From assembly GCA_011009095.1 (NCBI GenBank), contig VTPC01000478.1:83495-147494 (forward strand): 64,000 nucleotides of DNA, read 5' to 3'. Origin of the DNA: Ignelater luminosus (Eukaryota > Arthropoda > Insecta > Coleoptera > Elateridae). A program made the position numbers and the translations under genes. Under the pieces are notes generated by a model. It searched no databases. It saw only the letters and a program-made list of their open reading frames with translations, and was not told where the DNA came from. Positions 1 to 11,717 of this stretch are shown here, one piece after another (the first letter of the stretch is position 1; each line of letters begins with the position of its first letter).

Positions 1-1
1 T

Positions 2-574
2 GCGGTTACAGGTATTTGGCCCTATAATAGAGAGGTTTTTCCTGATGATGATTTTTTGCCGTCGGAAGTTACGAACAGAGAAAATGATTTAAATTTGGTT
101 AAAGGGTGGCCTAGTAATAAGGTTGTTGAAAACTTGTTAGAAATTCGGCTTTCAACACCGTCACCTCAACCCTCAACATCTGCAAGTAGTGAATGTTCCA
201 TGGATGTGCCAAACCGTATTACACCATACGAACTAAAACCTTTTCCGAAAGCAGGTCCGCGAAAACAAACAGTCAACCGTAGGAAACGTAAATCTGCTAT
301 CTTGACTGACTCACCCATAAAAGCTGCACTGGAAGACGAAGCTCGGAAAAGAGAAAACAGAAAGCAAAGAGCTGGTACGATTGCCAAGAAAATAGCTGGA
401 AATAGGAAAAAGGGGAAAAAACTAACTAATAAACACAAAGATAAAAAATCAGATTCCGAAGAGTCAGAAAAATATTTTATAATCAGGATCAATATAATGA
501 CAAGATGGCTTATTTACGATAAACACTCTCATAGCTTGATTCTAAAGCGTAGTGGTCATACGAGGAAAGTGTGA
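2..574 (+). mobile_element. pogo/Tigger-type DDE transposase, C-terminal end (partial at window edge)
   Basis: The frame is open from base 2 to a stop at 572-574, so the gene enters from outside the window. It begins TGIWPYNREVFPDDDFLPS, the conserved tail of the DDE nuclease domain in pogo/Tigger transposases of insects (TG[IL]xPxNxxxFxDxDF). A Ser/Pro-rich linker follows (PSPQPSTSAS), then the block KPFPKAGPRKQTVNRRKRKS plus AILTDSP, a recognised feature of these tails, then a Lys/Arg-rich segment. Related proteins often end in a Cys-rich zinc-binding segment. Here the end is KYFIIRINIMTRWLIYD with no Cys pattern, so the last 35 or so residues are probably out of frame or decayed. In the cell the protein would bind element ends and cut and paste DNA. 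A host gene domesticated from this family is possible but unsupported. Confidence 0.8.
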
Positions 575-1261
575 CTTGACAAATTTTAACATTTGATGTG
601 TGGCAACTAGGACTATCTCAAACAATTTTTATCTAGGACCATCCCCAAAAATCTGCAGTAATTCTCAAACATTTCTCCTTGAAATAGTTTCATGTGTTGT
701 ATTCATCGAATGCTGTAGGACTGATCACATTCACTATATTCTAGCAGCTGCTGCAGCTAAATGCATCTTTTAATTCCTTTATCTAGAAGTTACATAAACA
801 AAAGGTAAGAAACTTACAAAAGGGGTCGATATTGCCAAGTGGATAAAGTGTGTACGTATAGTGTCTTTTTAGCGTAATACTATTTTTTATAACAACAAGG
901 AGACGAGTTCTGGAATCGTTGATATTGGTAAATTATTTTCTTTTCATTGACTTACCTTTTCCAAGTAGTTGGAATTTAATTTTTTATTTACGGACCGTAC
1001 TCTATCAACCTCTTGGAAAGAACGAATTGGTAGTTGAAGATTGATACGTTTTTAGTTTAGAGGGCCAATTAAGTACAAATCGGTTTGGATTTTATTTAAT
1101 GCCAAAGTTCGTATCTCAAAGGTTATTCGCTTTTTTACATTGGTCTGATGACCGCATCCACTCGAACTTTATCCTAGATAATTCTAGAAGTCCTCAATTC
1201 TGTGACGATTTCTAAATAGGGATCCTAGATATACAAATTCATCAAGTTTCATGTTTACTTT
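575..1261. other. no recognisable gene; AT-rich spacer
   Basis: This stretch lies between the transposase stop and the Copia LTR. I see no coding frame or repeat. It may include the 3' untranslated part and end of the Tigger element, but I could not identify a terminal inverted repeat. Confidence 0.4.
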
Positions 1262-1646
1262 AATGTTCGAAGTTGTGTCTTTATTGATATTTTGTTGCTT
1301 AGAAGACAAAGATCTAAAGTTTTATCACTGGATGATATACTTCATGATTTTAGGTTTTAATATTTTGAAGCTGGTTGCTCGTATAGTAAAGCCTAGTCTG
1401 ACAAAACTGTAGATGTCACTCTGCTGATAGATACTTGATGACTAAACGGTTTTAGCTTTGAAGAAGTTTTATACCTTTTATACCTCATGAAATCAAAACA
1501 CGTTGACTGATATCGAACGACCCACTTTTGTTTTTATTTCAACTGCTTCTGACACTTGACAGCTCAAGTAGTTAGGTACACAACTATACAAAAAAAATTC
1601 ATAGCAGATGGCGGTGGAAACCTTATTTTTGATATGATTTCCAATA
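1262..1646 (-). repeat. 3' LTR of the Copia fossil
   Basis: Read on the minus strand, the RNase H end is followed by a purine-rich tract (AGTGGGGG near 1647-1655) and then TATTGGAAATC, close to the usual TGTTGG start of Copia LTRs. Inside are a TATA-like GGTATAAAAGG (about 1468-1485) and, further on, AATAAAGACACAAC (about 1270-1285) as a likely polyadenylation signal. Length is about 385 bp. The outer edge is estimated, because no 5' LTR is present for comparison. Confidence 0.6.
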
Positions 1647-4045
1647 CCCCCACTGTATCAAAATTACAAATAAAACAAACATTGGCAGAAATAATAATTA
1701 ACCTAATTTGGAACGATTCCAAGAATTTGCATAAACTTATAGTGTTTTATTTCTGACAATCCCTTAGTTAATAAGTCAGCAGGCATGTTTGCAGTTGGCA
1801 AATATTTTGTTTCAACCAAACCATTACTAATTACATCTCTGATGAAATTATATCTCACATCAATATGTTTTGAACGTTTACGAGACTGATGATTATTTGC
1901 CAGCTTCAATGCACTTTGATTATCATTATATAATATGATTTTATTACAACAACCCGTTAATTCACACTCTAAATTCCTTAAATAAATTGCCTTACGACAT
2001 GCCTCGGACAAAGCCATATATTCTGCTTCACAACTACTGGTCTTTGCTTCTTACTTTCCCAAGAAACAGCAGACCGGGATTTAATAAAGCAAAACCCAGT
2101 GCAGGAACGTCTATCAATGGCATCACTAGCCCAGTCCGCATCTGCATATCCTTCCAGTTTTGCTCCTTTTTTTTAGAATATCTTAAACAGTAATGTTTTG
2201 TTTTTGACAAATATTTTAAAATTTTCTTAGCATAATTCCAATGAGTATATGAATAACAATTATCAAATTGACTAAGATAACTGACTGAATAAGCAATATC
2301 TGATCGTGTCAAAACTGCTAAGTACATCAAGCTACCCATTAATTCTTGATATGGTAATTTATCTTCACAAATATTAGATTTCTCAACATTTAATTTACAC
2401 TCTATAGGTGTATTAGCCATATTACAATCAGACATATCGAATTTCTTAAGTAATTGTTCAATATAATGCTCCTGATCTACTGTAATTACATTTGAACTTT
2501 TATCAATGTTGATTATCATGCCTAAATATTGTTTGACTTGACCCTGATTTTTATCTTAAATGTTTGACTCAAAGCTTCAATTAAAATATCAGTTTCAGAT
2601 TTATTATTTGAGAATAAGATGAAATCATCAACATAAATTCCAACAATAGTTTTCTTATTGTTACTATGATTTTTTATAAAGACACGAGGTTCTAGTTTGT
2701 TCTTGCTGAACCCTAAACTGTACAATGTTTCTTCTACTCTCTGATACCAAGCCAGTGATGACTGTTTCAAACCATAAACAGCCTTTTTTAATTTTTAAAC
2801 TTTAGTTGAATCTTGAACAGGAAAATCTTCTGGCAAATGCATAAAAATACTTTCTTTTAAACAACCATTAAGAAAGGCTGTTGTGACGTCTAAATGAGTA
2901 ATATCAGTATCTAACTGCACACTTAAAGCAAACAGTAAACGTAAGGTTGACTGTCTAATAACCAGTGAAAAGGTTTCTTGATAGTCCACACCGGCCTTCT
3001 GTGTAAAACTTTTAGCTACTAGGCTGGCACGATATCTCACTTTATCATCACAATCGAATTTCTTCTTTAAAACCCATTTGCACTGCACTACACTTGCACT
3101 GTCTGGAGCATCGACAATCTCCCACACTTGATTGTCTTCAAATGACTGCAGTTCCTCTGCCATCGCCTGCAACCAATGTTGTTTCTCAGGACCACTGATA
3201 GCCTCTGCATATGTCAATTCATCCTCTCCTATTGACCTAGCACAAATATTGGCAATGCCGCATCTTGAAGGTTTTTTCCTCTGTCTTTTTACTTTTTCTT
3301 CGTAGACTGGTTGAGGTGCTTGTGGTAAATCATCTGTTTGTAAGCATTCTGCTTTTGCGGGTATATTCTTGGCTTCTTCTTGCAAGTTATCATCTTCACC
3401 ATCCAAATATTCTGACTCACTTGAACTTGATTAATCAAAAAATTCTAATTTCATCACAGATTTCTCCATTGATTCCCCCACTGAATCTGTGTTCTCTACA
3501 GAAACAGCGACTATCTCTTGTTTGGTTTCTCCAATATTACGACATCTCTACTGGTTGTAATATGATTTTTTACTGGATCGTAAATTCTATAACCCTTGAC
3601 GTTATCACAGAAACCAACCAGTATATGTTTCTTTGATTTTTTGCCCCATTTAGTTCTTTTCTCCTTTGGTATATGTGCCATCACAGGACTCCCAAATACG
3701 CGTATGTGTTGCAAGTTTGGTTTTCTACCAGTCCATGCCTCATATGGAGTCTTTTCAATGCCTGAAGCTACTAATCGGTTTTTTAAATAGACAGCTGTAT
3801 TGGCAGCTTCTGTCCAAAATTTCTTTTCCAAATCAGCTTCGAAATGGAAGCATCTTGCTCTCTCTACGATGGTCCTGTTTGACCTTTCACTAAGTCCGTT
3901 TCGTTCTGGTGTGTAAGGGTTTGTTTTCTGATGTATGATGCCCTCATTCTTCAAGAAGTTCTCAAAATCATTGCTGCAATACTCACAGCCATTGTCTGTT
4001 CTCAAGATTTTAATTTTCTTACTTTGAAAGCTCCAACTAATTATT
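1262..4045 (-). mobile_element. Ty1/copia LTR retrotransposon fossil, 5'-truncated
   Basis: On the minus strand the parts come in Copia order. Integrase core and C-terminal part (about 4030-3510) carries LRTDNG, ERNGLSERSNRT, YEAWTGRKP and HIRVFGSP. Reverse transcriptase (about 3400-2035) carries WEIVDAPD, CKWVLKKKFD, LDVTTAFLNG and GIYVDDFILFS. RNase H (about 2040-1703) carries YNDNQSALKLANN, HIDVRYNFIRD and PADLLTKGL. One LTR (1262-1646) follows. Gag, protease and the integrase N-terminus are missing, as is the 5' LTR. The element is broken, with several frame interruptions. Its domains are still easy to read, so I infer middle age rather than great age. It cannot move by itself. Confidence 0.92.
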
Positions 4046-7000
4046 CAGCTTAGCGTGAAAATTTGTAATCCTTTGAATCAAATAACAACGAGATTTTTTC
4101 CGATTCTGAAAACATTTTCAATTCTTTTTCACCTTGTCTGCTTGTATATTGCTTATTATAATTACATTACTATTATAGAAACAATTTTTCTTAGAAATTA
4201 TTTTCTCATATTACCGGAATACTTTACAATTCAATTACTGTTATCCTATCAAACATCATTCATAGATAAATAGGTAAACCAGTTGCCATGTAAACCAACT
4301 ATCGATAATCCTTTCAGTGAATGCATGGTGCAGCTTTGTGTGTGCTTTTACAACATGGAGGTGATTTAACAGGTTATTATTTGTGCATGTTAATTTGATT
4401 TTGGCAAATCAGATTAAAATAATTGACTTTAGAAAATATGCAAAGTCACTCATAATGAATTTGGTATATCATATTCAAATCATTCTCTGACCAAGTAAGA
4501 GTTTTACCATTTATGAAATGAAAATAGTTATTACATTAACTGAGGAATTCTTGAAAGATTCCATTCAACTACTCAATTGGTAATAATTTGTCTCTTCGGA
4601 TCGTATAATAAATGCGATTATTTTAAATGTAATTGGCGGACTGTAATTTGAGTTAATAGGGGTTATTATGCATTTGTAAGTAGCAAAAATATAAAACAGT
4701 TACACTTACGAGTAGTAACTAACAGTAATAATTTGTTCATAAATCCATATTAATTACGTTATAGCTAGTTTTCCCAGTTATTTGCGTATAACAACCAACA
4801 CAAACAAGAATATCATAATATTTCGACAGCAATAAACTATTATTACGTGTGGAATGTGATGCATCGTATTATTAACAATAAGCGCATGGTTTAGTTCAAC
4901 AACCGCTTGTTCTGGAAACTATCATTTCATTGTTATCACACTCAGCGATGACAAACGTAATCATCCTTGCATTAATGCCATTGAATTATGTGCGAGATGC
5001 CAACGCGAACGCCAACGGACGGCTGCTGTAACACGTTCTAGCTTTAAATGCTGCAAAACTAACCGCATTGCAATTTTGCAGCCATTTGATTTGAATACAT
5101 TTTTTTTAATGGCACTTTAATAGTTGGAGAAAGTGGAAATGAATGTTCCAGCAGGTTAATTCCGTAACGACCAAAAACGTGTTTTTGGATAGGATAAGAA
5201 ACAAGATAAAAATGTAATCAGGATGTGCACTATTACGTAAAAATCAATTTACCTCACTTTTCTGCACACAAAACAGTTCTTCTGAATAAAATACTGTTTC
5301 TTTCAGTTTTTAGAGTTCATGCGGAAATCCATAGTGCAGCGCATACTGACACGGAATATACCATTGAGAAGTTTAGTGCGCTTGCTTCCCATTGTCAGAT
5401 TCAAATTGTCTTGAGCTTTCCTCATAAAATTCTACATTTAAGCACTTTTTGTATGGACCTGTAGATTAGCATATGAACTCTACAGTGAAATTATTATACG
5501 GACATTTCTAACCGGATCTGAATTATGTAACGTTACATCTATGTATTTGCTACCTCAGAGTTAATGTTTTTGAGGTTTTTCCTCGATGTGCATTTTTATA
5601 GGAATTACATGACAAAATTCGTAAAGGTACTAACTTAGCAAGATTCAATATTTCTTAATTTCTAAAAGGCCATGTACGAAGAATAAATACAGTTTACAGT
5701 CCCCATTCTAACTCTTCCTGAAAATTCTAATTAATTCTAAAGTTCATAGATAACGAAATAATGAAAATTTCACTAGGATATTTTAATTTATTAAACGTTT
5801 TTTGGCCTTAAAGCAGTGGACATCCATTAATGAAATGTTCCGCATATTAAAGTTTCTCCTAAATTATCGTAGTAGTGCCGTTCACCATATGAATTAGCCT
5901 GGTGAATAACTAATTACGAGGAGGCTTTGATGTCTAAATCTGTAGCCGAGAGTAGAATGTTGTATTCTGCTTACTAACTTTACATTAAGGAAGATAAATA
6001 CGTATATAAAGAGAATTATAATTTTTGTAAATTACTACTCTCGACAGATTCTTTTGTTTTCGTGTATTTCTTAAAGGTACCTTTTCGTCTGACATATTCA
6101 TTATCTGGAGTTTAGAAACAAGAAAATTTCTATTTTTTTCTTTTCTATTTTATTTAGTGGAATAGTTGAAAGATTTAGACTTATTGCAGGTTTTTCTAAA
6201 TATTTCTAGTAATTTTAGTAAATTCTGTAGATCTAACAGATTTCACTTGTTGATATATTTCTGTAGTTAAACAGCTGAAGTCTATTGATCCGCATTGCAA
6301 GCATTGTGTATTTACATCAAATTAAACCAAATAAATTTTAATTTTACATTGTTTTTTTTAATAAATAATTTTGAATTGTATTTTGTTTTTATTTGTTTTA
6401 GGTATCCACTCTAACTTAACTGATTTCAGCATAGTACTACGAATAAGTCTGTACAATCTACAATAAGAAATTTTCCTTTTTCTGAAATTTGCTAAATTTG
6501 CTACCTTGTATTTCTGGAGATTTAATATTTCACTTAGGTCACCATTTCTTGAATTCTATTGCTAACGAGTTGGAATTTGTTGAAAAAGAGTTTTTTAAAT
6601 TAAATGGCAAAAGACAATAACAGATAAGATTGAATAGGTTAACAAGGCTAACGAGGCACTTTTCACAAACAATTTCTCAATAACAAAGAGGCCGTGCTGT
6701 GCCAAATAGCATTTCATGTTGGTAAAATCGCTTTCAGCGCAACAGCACGTGCGGTAATAATACTCTACTGTATCTCTTTAAAACCTTTAAGTTTCTTTAC
6801 CGCATCCTGTATGAATAATAATGTTTACATTTACGTAGGTCTATTTCTGTCTATGATCCGGCTTGTGAATGGTATAAGGACGGTTAAGAATAATCTCAGT
6901 CAGAGATTCATATACTGCTTCTTTCGAATAATTAATTTACATGGAGACCAGTAACGTCAGCTGAATTTGATGATCCTGATTGTACTACTAGCTTGGTGAA

Positions 7001-7989
7001 GGACATAACGCAACATGTTGCCAATAAAGAATCTCAAAGTTATTGAATGTTTTAAATTAAATTCAAAATTAAAACTGAAAGAATTGCGCCAGTTACAAAA
7101 AGAAAAACACACAGAAACGTAAAATTGAGTTTCAATGGAGGGCTTCGAAAATAAATTTTCTTATACTGCTGCGTACGAATTGGCATAAGCTGTTAGGTAC
7201 TTAACTATTTGCTTTGAAGAGGAAAAAGGTTATTTTTAGCATTAAAGCTGGCGGAATACAGTGCAACACTATATAGTATTTGATTAGACTCACAGTGCAG
7301 GTCAAAAACAGCAAATGTTTAAACTCCGAATAGAGTTAATGCTGATTATACATACATCGCTCTCGCAACGATTAGAAGCCATTAAAACTAAGAGATTAGT
7401 TGACCTAGCACAACAGGAAAATGGACTCGAGAATCTGCACAAAAAATTGGTATTGAACGCAATATAAAAATAAAAAACTATGCGACCCAGGCACCTGCAA
7501 TTTCTAAATTAGTTAAATTAGAGAACAAGTAACAAAAATAACGGGACAGTATACTGAGCTTGTTGGAGCCTTATTTACATTTAGGTAGTGGCTTAGTAAA
7601 TGCGGTGTGAACTATACATCCATTAATCCTTCAAGTTTGAAATTGCAAACACATGGAGTCACTAGCACTGCTACTACTACCAGTATATCCAATGTTTCAG
7701 AAAAACAAACAGTGTACAATATGCATTGCAACACGTTCATAGGTTTACTTTGTTTGAATATAAAATGTTATAAACTAAGCTAAATCTTTGAACAGTTGTT
7801 TTCACTAAATAGTAACAAATTATACTGAATTATGACCAGCTACATCGCTGTTCACATAATAATTGTTATGCATATAAGTTCACGGTTTCTTTTAAAATAC
7901 CAGATTGGGAATGAAAATGATGAGTCCGTTACGGAGAATGTTACTATTTGTGTAGTTTATAACCAAAAGTGAAACTCTAAAATCCATAA
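4046..7989. other. no recognisable gene; mostly AT-rich unique-looking sequence
   Basis: Nearly 4 kb with no supported coding frame. Short open frames here (for example 5225-5464 and 6694-6954) have no recognisable motif. The sub-stretch 4910-5110 has a more balanced base mix and several CpGs than its surroundings, discussed as a finding. The last part (7600-7990) could be the degraded upstream end of the LINE at 7990, but I cannot show it. Confidence 0.4.
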
Positions 7990-8262
7990 ATTCATCTGCA
8001 AAAACTTAAATGCCCCTAAGGTAAAGTGTCTTTCCGTCTGCATGGAAGGTGTCTAAGATTTACCCAATTAAAAAAAATCTATAGACCAGTTGCTTTACTA
8101 ACGTATTAGACGTCTTTTTAAAAATCTAAAATCTATTTTGTGTAATATTTAATGCTGTACATCTTTTCAATAAAAAAATAAAATTGTAGATAAACAGCAA
8201 GGATTCATTAAAGAAAATCCACAGTTACCAACATGAATTCCTATTTAATCGCGAGCAGTCAG
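7990..8262 (+). mobile_element. LINE reverse transcriptase remnant, upstream piece (interrupted by mariner)
   Basis: Translated with frame changes, the stretch reads FPSAWKVSKIYPIKKN, then YRPVALLT, then KSTVTN. This is the order PSxWKxAxIxPIxK, NYRPVALL and GKSTVT found at the start of the reverse-transcriptase domain of Jockey/CR1-like non-LTR retrotransposons. The downstream continuation on the same strand is at 13405-14110, on the other side of the mariner. Part of the domain between GKSTVT and SGVPQGS is missing, so either the LINE was already deleted or the insertion removed sequence. Heavily decayed; several frame breaks and stops. Confidence 0.6.
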
Positions 8263-8689
8263 TACGAGGCTTGCTGGAAAAATTTCTGCAATCGGGTACT
8301 TCCGGTGGTGTCAGCGTTGTGTCATTGTCAAATTCGAAGAATTTGTCACTTCTAACCTATAATTCAGTTGACAGTTTGTATCCAAGCTAACCAGTTCTGG
8401 ATAACAGTTCGATGCAGCTACCCTTAGGATTAAACTTGTACAGAAAGAATTTAAACCTTAGCAATGCATGTATATCCATCCATTCAAAGAATCAAGACCT
8501 CTCCGACGCCACACACTTAGAAAATTTAAAAAAAGAACCTGAAAACTGACTATCTTGACAGTTCACTAGCAAAACAACAGCCATGATATATAATATCGCG
8601 GCTACGTTCGTGCTACTCTCCGACAGCTTACCAACCGACAGTACCACAACCCAATTTCCCTAAATTACTTGGAGAACATTGACTCCGCG

Positions 8690-8990
8690 TAACCGCATTA
8701 AAAAAATGAACCTTTAACTACTACCAACTTAGCAACACTCTCGTTGCGCCCCCGCGCAAGATTGGGGTGAAATTCATTAGAAAAATTAATGTTTAACTCC
8801 TAACCTAGCAACATCCTCGCATGGGGTGAAATTCATAAACAAAATTAACGTTTAACTCCTTCCATCCTAACCACATCCTCGCTACGCTCCCGCTCAAGAT
8901 TGGGGTCGAATTTATTAAAAAGAATTAACGTTTAAGTCCTTCTAACCTAACCACACCTTCGCTACGCCCCCGCGCACGGTTGAGGGACAT
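8690..8990. repeat. short tandem array, about four units of roughly 80 bp
   Basis: The unit is roughly GAAATTCATTAA, AAATTAACGTTTAACTCC, TCTAACCTAACCACATCCTC, GCTACGCCCCCGCGCAAGAT, TGGGGT. Four imperfect units can be read at about 8697-8778, 8779-8836, 8837-8919 and 8920-8985. The second is short, missing the GCTACGCCCC part. CpG-rich pieces alternate with AT-rich pieces, unlike the surroundings. The array lies between the mariner left end and the 3' side of the Transib gene, so it may be an internal repeat of the Transib element or expanded flanking DNA. Confidence 0.75.
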
Positions 8991-9185
8991 CCATACGCGG
9001 TTCATGCTACAGTAAGGGGTTGATAGTGTGCGCAGCAGCTGAATTAGTTGCCAACTTCATTGTTTATATCGTGCAACATAACCTAAGATGTGTTTAAAAA
9101 TCGTGTTTGTTTTTCATCGGTTTCACCAAGATTGCATTAATTTTCTTTACCTCCGGCCACCTAATTGTGTTCTGTGAGTAATTCT

Positions 9186-11209
9186 CTACTTGCTGATTTC
9201 TAATAGGCTTACAACATCCTTGGAAAATGAACTTTTTTTTCTTGCCCGCAATTGCCTATGTGAACTTATTACCGGATCCGACGAAATAAGAAGGAAATGT
9301 ATTACATCTTCTAAAGTTTGTTTCCGTGAGAATTTTCTGGCATTGTGTTGTCTATAGTTGCGTAGATCTTTGTTGCTCGCCTCTTGTGCCTTTTCGGATA
9401 ACATTCCTATAGGCAATATTGCACATTGTATAATGGTCGATCCATGAATAAGTAATTTGTGAACAGTAACCGGCATATAATACCAATTGTAATGGCTTAC
9501 ATACAGTTCTGCAATTCGAGTAGTGTATGCCTCAAATGCTTCTATATTAACAGCAAAACCACTAGCAATTGTTTTTAAGATAACTGCAAAACCTTCTATG
9601 ATATTTTGTTCTATACCCGTAATTGCAACAATTGCTTGTGGATTATTAAAAAAATGTACGAGCCGAATTCCCGTCATTGGTAGTTCCATTTCCGGGTTTA
9701 GGAATGTCAACCAGTAAGCCAAGATCCTGTTTAAGTTTTTCCTGGATATACTTCTTTCGTTGTTCTACAATTTCTCTGTTTCTTTTGTACTTGCCAACTT
9801 TTGATATCCATTCGGTATGCAATGTTCAGAAGACATTCTAAGGATCGGATCCATGCATGTAGAGGCGAGATTCCAAAAGATAAGGATTCTTCATTGATGT
9901 TCCTCTTCGTTACCTGGTCTAGCTTATTCATTTGCGTTGGTTTTGCACCACATATGTAACAAACCGATGCTGCAGAAGTCTCGCTTAACGCGTTGCAGAT
10001 TTTGCCGTCCACCATCGTTAACATTAGTTTTGGCTTTATGTTAATACTGTGTCCTTCTATGATTACGTTTGTTGGTACAAGCAAAGATATTTGTGAATTA
10101 ATGTGCTTAACTTCATTCCTTGTCATGTTAGAATCTTCCTTTGCAAACATAATCTTTATTGGTCTGCAATACCATGTGGACGACGTTCTTTGATTTTGCC
10201 ACAAAATGATATGGTCTCCATCTTTTCTAGTGACAAACAAACGTATAGGCACGATTGATACTGCAAACATGTAAGAATCGTCATGTGTATCGTGCTCTTC
10301 AGTCCATCTACTATGTCCAGAAGACCCATCGCAACCCCATTTAAAAATGACTAATATTGGTAAAGCACTTATGTCCATTGTCTCTAAGCTTTGTTTAATT
10401 ACATCATATTGGACAGAAACTAATCTTGTAATGGTGTGGTCTATGAGTGATTGCAACTCTACCTCGGCACATTTCTCAGATACAATTATTTCTGATGGGT
10501 AGCATTGCTCTTTGGTTTGCAAAATATCTTTGTAGGTAGGGTAGATGTTAGCGTTGTGTTCTTTACTCAGAAGACGAATATATTGTTTTTTTGTCATTCT
10601 GTTATCGACAAATGATGGCAATACCTGTTCGTTGTTAATTCTTTGAGGAAGATCGTTTTGCTTTCGTTTGTACGCCTGCTTTACTTTCGTAGCTCTTGTG
10701 GATGAAGATACTATTTCCGCCATCATTGTTGCTGCATCTTGTTTTCCTTGAGATTGTAAACATGTTTCAGTTGCAAAGGATAACTCTTTTGGGCTATGTT
10801 GAGCAATAATAGATGCCATTCGTCTCGTTTTCGTTTTGTTGCTGCTCTCACGGAAAAGTTTTTTCGGTCTTCCTATGGTGACATTTCCAGGTTCCTTAGA
10901 TATAGAAGGTAATGGTTCGACTTGTGAAGCATTATTTATTACAAAATCTCTGTCTAGCCAGGTTTGGTTTTTCTTATAAAACGTTTCTTTACAGCGATAA
11001 GCTTGTGTCCACTTCATCTTCAGGTAAGCACAAAAATTGTCAGATTGCTTTTTAATAGAACTTACAAACTCGTCGCAATTGTCTAAATTTAGTTTCTGCG
11101 CTATATACATATATACACATGTGGTTTTCTTTTCATTGTCCACTTCATTGCGCCAGACTTCAAAAAGTTCACGGTGACTATACTTCGGTGGCACTTGATT
11201 GCTAGCCAT
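9186..11209 (-). mobile_element. Transib transposase gene (RAG1-related), near full length with two frameshifts
   Basis: About 670 codons read from ATG at 11207-11209 to a stop at 9186-9188, close to the usual Transib length. Family signatures appear in order: LPSFVDNRMTKKQYIRLL, KWGCDGSSGHSRW (first catalytic Asp), VPIRLF, ILWQNQRTSSTWYCRPI, LMLTMVDGKICNAL (second Asp), CYICGAKP, LHAWIRSLECLL, LGLLVDIPKPGNGTTNDG, YNWYYMPVTVHKLLIHG, and QTLEDVIHFLLISSDPVIS, whose Glu matches the third acidic residue of RAG1 (DDE). Two frameshifts break it. One is at about 9783-9797. The other is at a run of seven A's (plus strand) near 9648-9656. No in-frame nonsense codon was seen within the three matching segments. 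The ATG is preceded by a pyrimidine-rich tract ending in AG, a possible 3' splice site. Terminal repeats were not located. The protein would cut DNA at heptamer-like element ends and paste it elsewhere. Confidence 0.93.
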
Positions 11210-11227
11210 ATCTAAAAAACAAAGCAA

Positions 11228-11717
11228 TTACTGCAGGACTCTGCGGGCAAAACTAGCCGTAATAGATAGAGAGAAACTGTGCTCACATAAAAATAAATTA
11301 ACCTATAGTCTAATACAATCTAATATAAACTTCTCTGACCTACTCTAGTATTTTTTTCGCATAACCTACATACTACATTTAGTGTGCTTGTAAAAGATTT
11401 ATTATATAAATAAAACATTAGTAAATGCATTCTACTTACTTGCAAACTGATGATCTTGTGATAAAACAAAGATTACATAAATCATTCAAAACACAACGTT
11501 ATTATAAAATAATGGTACTCGCTTACTAAATCGGTTAAAATAGCTATGACAGGAATTGTCATCTTTACCTGTCTCCCCCACTTCTCGACGTCTACTGTTC
11601 AGATGGAGTCGACTCAAATTCGCCTACCCATCTATATAGCTAATACTAGGCAAGTTCTCTAAAAGTTATGTTAACGGTTGCTGTTGGTACTTTTGTCCAG
11701 CTAGATTTGATTTTGGG
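11228..11717. other. flank between Transib gene and mariner transposase; no coding frame
   Basis: This should contain the upstream untranslated region and outer end of the Transib element, plus the breakpoint into the mariner. I could not identify a CAC-type Transib terminus or a 5-bp target duplication by eye. Confidence 0.4.

Noticed and set aside
166-492. Long open frame on the minus strand
   Set aside because: It lies opposite the Tigger transposase frame, which has clear family motifs; it is a shadow.
5225-5464. 79-codon plus-strand frame
   Set aside because: No motif, and the composition is like that of the neighbouring non-coding DNA.
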